From Turnera subulata (taxonomy: Eukaryota > Streptophyta > Magnoliopsida > Malpighiales > Passifloraceae), in assembly GCA_028386065.3 (NCBI GenBank), contig JAKUCV010000376.1:33915-97914 (forward strand): a stretch of 64,000 nucleotides of DNA. Direction: 5' to 3'. The first letter of the stretch is position 1. Every line of letters starts with the position of its first letter. The translations under genes and the position numbers were made by a program. The notes below the pieces were generated by a model. That model was not told where the DNA came from. It saw only the letters and a list, made by a program, of their open reading frames with translations, and made no database searches. This document shows positions 1 to 10,159 of this stretch, in pieces.

Positions 1-944
1 AGTTGAGTAATCGGCCAAGGTGAGGATGGATTTCCTTCAATATGTGCCTTATTACTCGGTTATTGTGTTTGGTGTTGTTGCATTGTTGGATGCTGTGCTT
101 TTGTTGTGTTTTGGCTCGGGATGTCTATCCCGGTGCTTGTTTGGTATTTTTGGGATGTTTATCCCCGTATCGAATTTCTGTGTCTTTTGGATTAAGTAAT
201 AATGGATTAATAATGAATTGTGATGAGGATGTCGATCCCTATGGTTTGTTTTAATGATGGTAATATAATTCTCATGTGGTAAGTAGAGGTACGACCGGAT
301 GGTTAGAGACTGTTTTGTGGTGGCCATGATCTGGGTTCGTGTGATAAGCATGTCTATGCTTGGGATGTCTATCCCGGTTTGTTATTTTTTGGGATGTCTA
401 TCCCTGGGTTCTTTTTGATCTGGCACCAGGAACAGGTTGATAACCTGGTACGGCCCTAGCTTATCCGTGACGGGGCCCGGAAAAGATAAAATTGGATATT
501 TGGTTTTGATTGAGTCTTTTGGGTTGGTTTTCACTTACTTTTGGACCTTGAGTATTTTAGTGTCCATATTGATCGTTTTTCCATTGTCGTGAGCACTTCG
601 GACTCACCCCTCACCTGCGGGCTTTCATCCCGTAGGATGAGTTATTTGTGGTACAGGTTTGGTGCATTCCAGACAGGCTGCAGCGTTATCCCTTGGACAG
701 GGCTCGGATCCATAGTTTGCATCTATGCATACAGTGTTTATGTGAGTTTCATAAGTCTTCCGCTGTGCATTTTTTTATTATTATTGGGCCATTGGGCCGG
801 TTGAGATTTTATTGTTGTTTTTATTATGGGCTGTTGAGCCCGGATATTTGTTGTATACACTGTATGCTGAGTCATGTTGGGTTGGGTTGTCACAGTTCCG
901 GCACGTGTTTACTGTGTACGGTAAATACGGGTCGGGGCGTTTCA
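1..944 (+). mobile_element. 3' part of a Ty3-type LTR, + orientation, cut by the window edge
   Basis: This stretch matches the 3' third of the LTRs at 26628-29603 and 31964-34922. It shares the GAGCACTTCGGACTCACC block, the hairpin CTGCGGG/CCCGTAG, the TCTTCCGCTG block and the end reading ACGGTAAATACGGG...TTTCA. It ends in CA at 944. The sequence starting at 945 continues the LTR of the oppositely oriented element, where the uninterrupted copy at 8638 runs through. It is therefore inferred to be the right end of a solo LTR or full element nested inside the left LTR of the - element. Its left end and TSD lie outside the window. It carries several copies of a GGGATGTCTATCCC-type motif (about 118-408). 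No gene is seen. Confidence 0.8.
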
Positions 945-2237
945 TATTATTTCCATAAATATAAACTTTATTATTATTATTTATTTATTTCAATTAATTT
1001 CCAGAATATATATTTTGTAATCTTTAATTTTATTTTTTTCTAGAATTTCTTTTTTTTTCTTTTAATTATTAAAACCGGACTAGGCCAACAGTCAAGCCCA
1101 CGGAAGATAACCAACAGGTCAGCCCCTGGCCCAGGTGGAGAGGCCCAGACCAAGGCCTGAGCCACAGGCCCACGCCATGCCCAGACCCATACCACAAAAG
1201 CCCAAATCAACCCAACCCATGCCTTGACCCAACCGGATCTTCTTCAATCCGTAACTCACCTTGGTGAGGGAGGCGTTGCAGATGGCGGATCGAGGCGGCA
1301 CGGGCGACGGGGAGGAACAGCACGAGGAAGGCTGGTGTCGTGGCAGATGAGGCAGCGGTTGTTGCTGGCAGCTGCAAGCAAACGACGAGGCGCGGCAGTA
1401 GGTGGATCGTGCGGTCGGGTCGTCTGGTGGCAACGTCGTGGAGGCGGTCTGCAGCGGCGAGCGAGCGAAACGGCGAGGAGGAAGAGGGGAGGAAAAGAAG
1501 GGAGAAGGTGGCGGTGCTGTAGTGGTTGGTCGTGGGTTGCAGGTGGTGGTCTCGGTGGCTGGTGGTGGTGTTCTCGGGTGGTGGCGTCGGTGGTTGGTGT
1601 GGCTCGGCCGGTGGTGGCAGCGGGTGTGGAGGAGACGAAAGGAGGAGGTGATGACGTGGCGGTTTGTGTGTTGTGTTGTTTCTTCTTTTTCTTTTTCTTT
1701 CTTTTCTTTTTCTGGTTTCAGGTGAGTTGTAGGAGATGGTTTTGCAGGCAGACAAGAATGGCGAAGACTGGCTGTGTGTGTCTGCAGAAGAAAAGATGGT
1801 AGTGTGGGTGTGCACTGGGAGGCAGGAAAAGAAAATACGGGAAAAGGAAAGGAAAAAGCTTTTCACAGGTTACACAGGAGAGACACAGGCAGCACAGAAA
1901 AGAGGCGGCGGCAGCCTCAATTATGCACTTACTGTGCAGCATGTGAGGCGTGTCCCGTCCGGACCAGAAAATAACTATAATACCCCCCTTGAGTTTATTC
2001 TGGTCCGTTATCTCGAGGATAAACCTGACTTTTCTCGAGATTCCTGGACCCAAAAAATACCAACTCTGGTCCGTAAAATCCGTAGAAAAATCGGGAACAT
2101 GGGGTAAGGGTCGGTTTCGGAATCCAATACATAATTCACCCTGAAATAATTACCCAAGATTAATTTCATAAGGTAAATTACTATACAAGGCCTTTTACAA
2201 TCCCGGTAAAAACATAAATTTTACCCGGGCTGTTACA
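945..2237 (-). repeat. 3' LTR of the chromovirus, truncated by a nested LTR
   Basis: It is closely similar to 8638-9921 of the other LTR, including the GC-rich block (1250-1680), the pyrimidine tract near 1680, and the terminal CCCGGGCTGTTACA at 2224-2237. The missing 5' part as read on + (equivalent to 7005-8637) was displaced leftward by the insertion ending at 944. ORFs of 60-220 codons in the GC-rich block occur on both strands and in both LTRs and are not considered genes. Confidence 0.85.
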
Positions 2238-2252
2238 GCCTACCCTTCCTTA
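2238..2252 (-). other. Polypurine tract of the chromovirus
   Basis: Read on the - strand, AAGGAAGGGTAGGC abuts the TGTAAC start of the 3' LTR. The sequence just upstream (GAATTTTGAGGACGAAATTC) closely matches the LARD sequence before its own PPT at 31951, linking the two elements as one family. Confidence 0.7.
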
Positions 2253-2279
2253 AAGGAATTTCGTCCTCAAAATTCATTC

Positions 2280-3343
2280 CTATTCTGTGAAGAGATGCGG
2301 ATACTGGGACCGCATGTGTTTTTCAACTTCCCGTGTAGACTTGTTAGCGGAATGCTTGCTCCATTTGACCTTGACCATGGGAATGGCAAGGTTCCGCAAC
2401 TGCCGAACTTCTTGAGCAAGAATCTGTTCCGGCACTTCTGTGTAGGTAAGGTCCTCTGCTACCTCAACATCCACTGGGCCACAATATGACTAGGGTCTGA
2501 TCGATATCTCCTCAGCATAGAGACATGGAACACGTCATGAATACGTGATAGCTCATCAGGTAAAGATAACCTATAAGCTAGTGGTCCAATTCTCTCTACG
2601 ATCTCATAGGGTCCGATATACCTCGGGCTCAGCTTTCCTCTCTTGCCGAACCTAATCACACCCTTCCAAGGTGCTACTCTGAGGAAAACCTTCTCACCAA
2701 CATTATACTCCATCTCACGTCGGTGTTTGTCGGCGTAGCTCTTCTGCCGATCCTGAGCAGCTCTCATACACTCTATCACCGTCTGGATCTTGTCCACTGT
2801 CTGTTGGACTAAATCCGGTCCAACGATCAGTCTCATACCTTCTTCGTCCCAACACACTGGACTTCTACACTTCTTTCCATAGAGGGCCTCAAAGGGTGGC
2901 ATACCAATGCTGGAACGGTAGCCGTTGTTATACGCAAACTTTGCCAAGGGTAGATACTTATCCCAACTCCCACTGAAGTTAAGTGAGCAAGCCCTCAACA
3001 TGTCCTCCAGCGTTTGTATGGTCCTCTCAGACTGTCCATCTGTTTGAGGATGAAAAGCAGTGCTAAAGCTCAACTTGGTTCCCAAAGCTGCTTGTAAGCT
3101 CTTCCAGAAATGTGATGTGAACCTCGGATCTCTGTCTGAGACTATAGACTTTGGAATCCCATGCAGTCTCACAATCTCAGCAACATACTTCCTCGCTAAT
3201 GTGTCCATGGTATCAGTTTGGCGGATAGGTAGAAAATGAGCAGATTTTGTCAATCGATAACTATGACCCAAATAGCATCTTGCTGCCTCCGAGTCATCGG
3301 TAAACCAATCACAAAATCCATAGTGATCATCTCCCACTTCCAC
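2280..3343 (-). pseudogene. Chromovirus integrase core and chromodomain-like tail, broken
   Basis: The integrase core retains SIVSDRDPRFTSHFW and FHPQTDGQSERTIQTLEDMLR, and the GPY/F module (LSPRYIGPYEIVERIGPLAYRL) is present. A single-base loss near 3258-3262 breaks the frame just before RLTKSAHF. A second frame change near 2480 separates the integrase from the tail VPEQILAQEVRQLRN...VKVKWSKHS. The tail resembles a chromodomain, but the usual tryptophan of the A-T-W-E motif reads R (KSTREVEKHM), removing a likely aromatic-cage residue. The tail ends near 2280, 43 bp before the LTR. Confidence 0.88.
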
Positions 3344-3354
3344 TCTGACACTGT

Positions 3355-4176
3355 CTAAGATCTCAACTTTCCTGCTGGAGCTTGATGTTCAGCTTTCACC
3401 TGTTGGCAAGTAAGACATCTTGCAATATACTCAGCTACATCCTTTTTCATACGAGGCCACCAGAAATGGCTCTTCAGGTTCTGATACATCTTGGTGCTTC
3501 CAGGATGCATCGCATATGGTGTCATATGACCTTCTTCCAGGATCTGACTATGCAGATTACCGACATTGGGTACACATACCTGTTTCCCAATCATCAATGC
3601 TCCATCATCAGCTATACGAAACTTATCTTCTTTTCCACTCCTTACTCCTTCCTTTAGCTTGACCAGGTCGGGATCTCCATCTTGTAACTCCACTATCCAT
3701 CCTCTTAGGTTAGACTTGACACTCATGTGTGCCAGCAAAACTCCGGTATCATCCACTGTCAGTCCAACTCCCAGCTTCCTTAGCTCGATAAGCGAGATCA
3801 TAGAGTAACTAATGGAAATATCCTCTGGTTGTCTCCGGCTCAAGGCATCAGCTACCACATTAGCCTTTCCTGGGTGATACTCGATAGTACAGTCATAATC
3901 ATTAAGCAACTCAACCCAACGTCTCTGTCGTAGGTTAAGCTCCTTTTGACCCATGATGTGCTTAAGACTCTTGTGGTCAGTGAAAATTCGACACTTCTCT
4001 CCAAATAAGTAGTGTCTCCAAATCTTCAGAGCCAAGATCACAGCTGCCATCTCAAGATCATGTGTCAGATAATTCTTCTCATGAGTACTCAACTGCCTAG
4101 AGGCGTAGGCAATCACCCGTCCTTCTTGCATCAGCACGGCTCCTAAACCAAGTCCCAATGCATCATAAAACAACAC
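3355..4176 (-). pseudogene. Chromovirus RNase H and integrase zinc-binding domain, broken
   Basis: It continues in the same frame as RT after the TAG. RNase H shows DALGLGLGAVLMQ, then FTDHKSLKHI and YHPGKANVVADALSR. The integrase HHCC zinc domain follows, with HMTPYAMHPGSTKMYQNLK, FWWPRMKKDV and CLTCQQVKAEH. A TAG at 3357-3355 ends it just after the GKLRS motif. The frame itself continues into MDFVIGLPMT of the integrase core. Confidence 0.9.
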
Positions 4177-4251
4177 ATACTCAACTCCGGGCTTCGGTAC
4201 TGTCAGAACCGGTGTTGTGGCCAGCTTTCTCTTAAGCTCCTCAAAACTCTG

Positions 4252-5121
4252 CTAACATTCTGGGCTCCAAACAAATGCCTGTTCTTTCCTTAATAGCTTG
4301 GTCATGGGACTAGCTATCAAAGAAAAACCTTCGATGAACCTCCGATAGTATCCTGCAAGGCCAAGAAAACTTCTGACTTCGGATACATTCTTAGGTGGTT
4401 CCCACTCCAACACGGCCTTCACTTTGGCAGGGTCAACCTTTATTCCATCCCCGCCTACCACATGTCCGAGGAAAGAAACTTCTCTAAGCCAAAATTCACA
4501 CTTGCTAAATTTGGCATACAGCTGCTTCTCCCGTAACCTCTGAAGCACTATCCTCAAATGCTCTCCGTGTTCCTCCTTGCTCTTAGAGTAAAGGAGGATA
4601 TCGTCGATGAAGACCACAACAAACTTATCCAGAAACTCGTTCAGAACCAAGTGCATCAAGCACATGAACACTACGGGTGCATTGGTCAATCCGAACGGTA
4701 CCACAGTGAACTCGAAATGACCATACCGTGTGCGGAAGGCAGCCTTCGGTATGTCCTTCTCTGCAATCTTGATCTGGTAATACCCAGACCGAAGATCAAT
4801 CTTGAAAAACACAGTGGCTCCTTGCAGCTGATCAAACAAGTCAGCAATCCTAGGCAGTGGGTACTTGTTCTTAACTGTCTCCTTGTTTAGCTGGCGGTAG
4901 TCTACACACATCCGCAAGCTATCATCCTTCTTCTTTACAAACAGAACTGGTGCACCCCATGGTGATGTACTGGGTCTGATGAAACCCTTTTCTAACAGCT
5001 CATCCAACTGCTTCTTCAGCTCCTGGAGCTCTGTTGGTGCCATCCTGTATGGAGCCATCGACATGGGTGTGACTCCTGGCATCAGGTCGATGGTATACTC
5101 AACCTCTCTGTCGGGTGGCAA
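4252..5121 (-). pseudogene. Chromovirus reverse transcriptase domain, broken
   Basis: It contains the RT core in order: the PYRMAP lead-in, [29 protein letters not shown], the [10 protein letters not shown] palm motif, the FGLTNAP motif, and the catalytic [10 protein letters not shown], followed by the FLGHVV and [16 protein letters not shown] connection typical of Ty3 elements. It is in frame with the preceding protease segment. A TAG at 4254-4252 stops it within the RT-RNase H connection. The catalytic residues themselves are intact. Confidence 0.92.
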
Positions 5122-5124
5122 ACT

Positions 5125-6048
5125 TCACAGATCATCGGGGAAGACATCAATGAACTCCTTCACCACTGATATATCTCCCGGGGTAGGATCTCGTGTATCT
5201 TCACTTGTGATGTGGTTCAATAAAACATCTGGACCACGCGACTTCACTCCAAACTCCTGCATAGCAGAGATGCTACACGTAGCAGCAGCTCTCCTAATAC
5301 CGGTTACCAAAACTTGTCGTCCACCATCGGAAGTCAGCAACACTTCCTTGGTTCGACAGTTCACCATGGCATTATACCTTGACAACCAATCCATCCCTAG
5401 GATTATGTCGAATCCCCCCATGTTCATCACAACCAAACGAGCTAAGAAAACTTCATCATCATATGAAAGGAGAGCATCCTTGCACACTTGTGCTAATCTT
5501 ACCACTATGCCCGCGGGTAACCTAACCCTTAACGGACATGCTAAGCTCTCTTCCTTACAGCTATGTTGTATAGCAAAACTCTGAGCGATAAAAGAATGTG
5601 TGGCACCAGGATCAATCAAAGTGTATGCAATACTACCGAAAGCTGTAAAGGTACTTGCAATAACATCAGCATTCTCTGGATCATCCTCAGCCGTGATCAC
5701 AAATGCCCTCGGAGCGGCTGCAATCTGGTTCATGGCTGACTGTGTCCGAGTAGGAGCAGCTCCTCGTCCACAGCCTCGGCCAACTCCAAAACCACTGGGT
5801 ACGCTGGCCACTGATGCTTGTACAGTGTGAGCAGGAACAGCAACTCCAGATCTTCCTAACCTAGGACATGAACTCCGGTGATGCCCAACTTCATTGCACT
5901 CAAAGCACCTCACCCTAGTCAGAGGAAGTCTAGGGCGAGTGTCTCTGGATGAAGTCCCTCCAGATTGGGTCCATGAACTCCCACAATTATTGTAGCTGTT
6001 GCTCCATCTCGACCCTGAGATACTGGCATGGATTGAGTCTGTCCACAC
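5125..6048 (-). pseudogene. Chromovirus zinc knuckle and aspartic protease, broken
   Basis: The frame carries a CCHC knuckle (CFECNEVGHHRSSC) and a retropepsin-like domain ending in IILGMDWLSRYNA. The active-site tripeptide, normally D-S/T-G, reads D-P-G (LIDPGATHSFI). That substitution would be expected to abolish proteolysis. The frame ends at a TGA (5127-5125), after which the same frame continues directly into RT, so this is a nonsense mutation and not the natural end. Confidence 0.88.
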
Positions 6049-6098
6049 CTTGACCTGTTACCGGTGCTCTGGAACCTCTTGTTCTGATTCCCAGCACT

Positions 6099-6899
6099 CT
6101 ATACAGATTTCCTCTTTCGAACTTCATCAATTTCTCTCTCGTTCCCCATCCAAATGACTTCTGCTCGAATAGCATCTACGAGCATATCTTGGTAAGTCTC
6201 ATAAACTTTGCACCCCATAATTGTCTGGATGCAGGATCGTAAGCCATCCCAGAAACGCTTGCATCTGGCCTCTGGTGTGGACACATATTCTGAAGCGTAG
6301 ATGGATAAACGATCAAACTGGATCTCATAGTCGTTCACCTACTGTCCGATTTGCTGTCGCAAACTCAGAAATTCTCGCTTGAGCTGGTCCTGGTAAACAT
6401 CTATGATAAACTTCCTTCGGAACATCTCAGTAAACTGTGTCCAAGGCATGGTGACTGGTTTTGCCATGTCACGTGTTGCCAAATCCCACCAGTCTACAGC
6501 AACATTGCGAAATATGGATGCAACATACCTAGCCCACCTGTCATCTGTGCATCTGAACTTCAACATCACTCGGTGAGCTTGACGAAGCCATTCGTCAGCT
6601 GCCTGTGGGTTAGTAACCCCTGTAAAGGCATCAAGACCTAGCTTAGACAACTTGGTGTAAACAGGGTCCTCAACAGGTCCTTGATTCTCCTGTTCACGAG
6701 CTTCCCTAGCCTCCAAACGGGCATCCCTAGCGTCCTGATGCTGTAAGATCTGCGCCATGGTATGCATCATCTGTGTTGTATCTGCCGGTACTACCACGGG
6801 TACTTGTCCACCCACGACTAGTTGCGGCTGGTCAACTGATACTTGGTCATCTTCCAAATGCTGCTCAACATGCTGGTTTCCCCCACTAGATCCATTCAT
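6099..6899 (-). pseudogene. Chromovirus gag, broken
   Basis: The frame starts at 6899 about 100 bp inside the 5' LTR. It encodes a retrotransposon gag domain: a FTGVTNPQAADEWL motif, then WARYVASIFRNVAVDWWDL, then FTEMFRRKFI. Gag would form the virus-like particle in the cytoplasm. A TAG stop at 6341-6339 interrupts the frame, and the same frame continues as NDYEIQFDRLSIYASEYV to about 6099. Between about 6180 and 6000 two frame changes separate this from the zinc knuckle region. The ORF is therefore decayed. Confidence 0.85.
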
Positions 6900-6990
6900 A
6901 CCTATATGAGAATGTATGCATGCATGTTATAAAATATGCACATATAGGCAACAAACAAGCACAATTATCACCCTAAGGACCTACTGCCTA

Positions 6991-7003
6991 CTCCGCTACC
7001 AAA
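6991..7003 (-). other. Primer binding site of the chromovirus
   Basis: Immediately inside the 5' LTR the - strand reads TTTGGTAGCGGAG. The LARD at 29604 has the same motif just after its LTR (TTTTGGTAGCGGAGCGGG). It resembles the TGGTATCAGAGC PBS complementary to initiator tRNA-Met, with a few substitutions. The tRNA assignment is tentative. Confidence 0.6.
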
Positions 7004-7004
7004 C

Positions 7005-9921
7005 TGAAGTGCCCCAACCCGTATTTACTGTACACAATAAACACGTGCCAGAACTATTCTTATTACAGTAGCAGACAGTACATATGATACAAATACGGTA
7101 CAAGGCAAACTCTAGTACAACATCCGTCACCCGATCCCGGGGACCATTATTCAAGCCACAACACTCTCAAGCACAACAGCAGCAACAGAAAACATATGAT
7201 ACAGCAACACAGCAACATATTAAATACAGCAGCGGAAGTCTTAGAATGAGATGCAGCGGAGTTATGGATCCGGGGTCTGGTGGAGTAGAAACAGCAGCTG
7301 GCCGAACCACGTACCTGTACTACGAGCAACTCATCCTACGGGATGAAACCCCGCAGGCGAGGGGTGAGTCCGAAGTGCTCACCGACGAAGGATAAACAGT
7401 AATATGCAGGCAAACACAATACTTTCAAAGAAAATATAAGCAAAGACAAGTCAAAGATTCAACCAGATTATAACTGAGCCAAGACCAAAAGACAATATAA
7501 TTTCCAATTTTATCTTCAGGGCCCTGCCACTGGACAAGCTATGGTTGTACTTGGTTATTAACATGTTCTGGGTGCTAGATCAAACCAAGAGAGCCCAGGG
7601 ATCGACATCCCAAAAATAGATCCCAGGGATAGACATCCCAAAAAATATAATAATCCGGGATAGACATCCCAAACATGGACATGCTTATCACAAGTAACCC
7701 ACATCATAGCCACCACAAAACAGTCTCTAATCATCGAGTCGTACCACTACTTTCCAAGTGACAATACAGTCGTCAACACAACTTCTAATTATCCAATTAT
7801 CTCATCTTATCAGCTTATCCATGGTTAACAGATCAACAACAATAATAGTAACACAACAATCAGACTCAATCGGCTCAGCAGTTCAATCAAGCAAATAATT
7901 ACCAGAAAAACAAACACAGTATTATGTGCAACATATCAAAGGTTATCCATCCTCACCTTAGCCGATTTTCCCTACTCCTGAAAGTCCTCAAATTGTCCCA
8001 GCTCCGGTTCCACGGGATACTGCTCGTTATCAGCTCCTATATCAAACAATATTATATGCACATATAAGATGCACAATCGTGATATGCAAATGGTAACTAA
8101 TACTGTAAACTGCAAAGTGAAACACTACGCCCACTCGGTGATCATCTCGGGTTACGTTCCGTTATCATCATAATTCACCATTTACTATTCATGTGTCAAA
8201 ATACCATATTATACTTATACCCGGTTATTATTCGGGTACATACTTTGTTAATACCCTTTCCAAAATATTTTCCACGAGTATTTATATTCTTTTCCAAAAT
8301 AAAATATTCACCGTAAATATATATATATGTTTTCAAAAATATTTCGTAGCATACATATCCTTTTCCAAAAAGTATTTTACCATATAGCATTTTTTTAAAG
8401 ATATAAATCTTATTATAATTACGTTTATTCCCAAAAATAATATTATGTCAAAGTACTTATTTCATTTATCTTCACAAATATAATTGTATACCATGTATAT
8501 ACTTTTCTACCATATTTTTCCAAAAATATACTTACCATAAAATAATTTCTCAAATGCTAACTTACATATCTCTTCTCAAAAGTAATTATCATAACATATA
8601 TCAAGGGTATTTATCATATAATATTTTTTTTCCAAAGTATTATTTCCATAAATATAAACCTTATTATTATTATTTATTTTTTTCAATTAATTTCTAGAAT
8701 ATATATTTTGTAATCTTTAATTTTTTTTTTCAGAATTTCTTTTTTTTTCTTTTAATTATTAAAACCGGACTGGGCCAACAGTCAAGCCCACAGAAGATAA
8801 CCAATAGGTCAGCCCCTGGCCCAGGTTGAGAGGCCCAGACCAAGGCATGAGCCACAGGCCCACGCCAAGCCCAGACCCATACCACAACAGCCCAAATCAA
8901 CCGAACCCATGCCTTGACCCAACCGGAACCCGCAACTCACCTTGGTGAGGGCGGCGTTGTAGACGGCGGATCGAGGCGGCACGGGCGACGGGGAGGAACA
9001 GCACGAGGAAGGCTAGTGTCGTGGTAGATGAGGCAGCAGTTGTTACTGGCAGCTGCAGGCGAACGGCGAGGCGCGGCAGTAGGTAGATCGTGCGGTAGGG
9101 TCGTCTGGTGGCAACGTCGTGGCGGCGGTCTGCAGCAGCGAGCGAGCGAAACGGCGAGGAGGAAGAGGGGAGGAAAAGAAGGGAGAAGGTGGCGGTGCTG
9201 TGGTGGTTGGTCGTGGGTTGCAGGTGGTGGTCTCGGTGGCTGGTGGTGGTGTTCTCGGGTGGTGGCGTCTGTGGTTGGTGTGGCTCGGCCGGTGGTGGCA
9301 GCGGGTGTGGAGGAGAAGAAAGGAGGAGGTGATGACGTGGCGGTTTGTGTGTTGTGTTATTTCTTCTTTTTTTTTTCTTTTCTTTCTTTTCTTTTTCTGG
9401 TTTCAGGTGAGTTGCAGGAGATGGTTTTGCAGGCAGGCAAAAATGGCGAAGACTGGCTGTGTGTGTCTGCAAAAGAAAAGATGGTAGTGTGGGTGTGCAC
9501 TGGGAGGTAGGAAAAGAAAATACGGGAAAAGGAAAGGAAAAAGCTTTTCATAGGTTACACAGGAGAGACAGGGCAGCACATAAAAGAGGCGGCGGTAGCC
9601 TCAATTATGCACTTACTGTGCAGCACGTGAGGCGTGTCCCGTCCGGACCAGAAAATAACTATAATATTCCCCTTGACTTTATTCTGGTCTGTTATCTCGA
9701 GGATAAACCTGACTTTTCTCGAGATTCCTGGACCCGAAAAATACCAACTCTGGTCCGTAAAATCTACAAAAAAATCGGGAACATGGGGTAAGGGTCGATT
9801 TCGGAATCCAATACATAATTCACCCTGAAATAATTACCCAAGATTAATTTCATAAGGTAAATTACTATACAAGGCCTTTTACAATCCCGGTAAAAATATA
9901 AATTTTACCCGGGCTGTTACA
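7005..9921 (-). repeat. 5' LTR of the chromovirus (2917 bp)
   Basis: It begins TGAAGTGCC (as read on +) next to the primer binding site and ends CCCGGGCTGTTACA, giving TG...CA termini. It contains an array of GGGATAGACATCCC-type repeats (about 7600-7675), the rc of the conserved GAGCACTTCGGACTCACC block (about 7358-7382), an AT-rich segment (8190-8760) and a GC-rich segment (8930-9340). The AT-rich and GC-rich blocks are shared with the partial copy at 945-2237. Confidence 0.88.
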
Positions 9922-10159
9922 AATCACGCGTCAAAACTCTATTCTAAGAGAAAGGGGTGGATTTAGGTCAGATTCATGGTCCTCTAAATCAAAATATTAA
10001 TAATATGTAGTATACAATAGTAAAATAACTTTAGCGGTTTAGTGGTAGGGAATCATAATTTTTTTCCTATTTTTCACATTAGTCTGGCGCCCTTTAACCT
10101 TTCTTTTTTAACTCCACCCCTATCAAGCGATAATTGTATATATCTATGTTCAGTGGGGA
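9922..10159. other. Spacer between two retroelement insertions
   Basis: About 240 bp of AT-rich sequence with no gene. It contains a tRNA box-A-like stretch (TTTAGCGGTTTAGTGG near 10032) that could belong to a SINE remnant, which is weak evidence. It ends in the TSD GGGGA (10155-10159) of the neighbouring solo LTR. Confidence 0.5.

Larger units (their letters stand above)
945..9921 (-). mobile_element. Decayed full-length Ty3 chromovirus (Tekay/Del-like), - orientation
   Basis: On the - strand the order is 5' LTR (7005-9921), PBS, gag, protease, RT, RNase H, integrase, chromodomain-like tail, polypurine tract and 3' LTR (945-2237, interrupted by the + LTR at its left). The RT-RH-IN order defines Ty3. 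The chromodomain-type tail after the integrase and the long LTRs suggest a Tekay/Del chromovirus, which is inference. The right end is CTGTTACA at 9921. The expected left TSD partner is outside the window. Coding is broken by at least four in-frame stops and several frameshifts, so the copy cannot be autonomous now. It is the only copy of this LTR family in the window that carries pol. Confidence 0.9.

Noticed and set aside
1207..1866. Overlapping ORFs up to 219 codons on both strands in a GC-rich block (also 8897-9510, 11912-12511, 16164-16701, 27049-27754, 32160-32945)
   Set aside because: They recur in the GC-rich and pyrimidine-rich parts of several LTRs, are low complexity (Pro, Arg, Gly, Ser runs), differ in frame between copies and have no domain.
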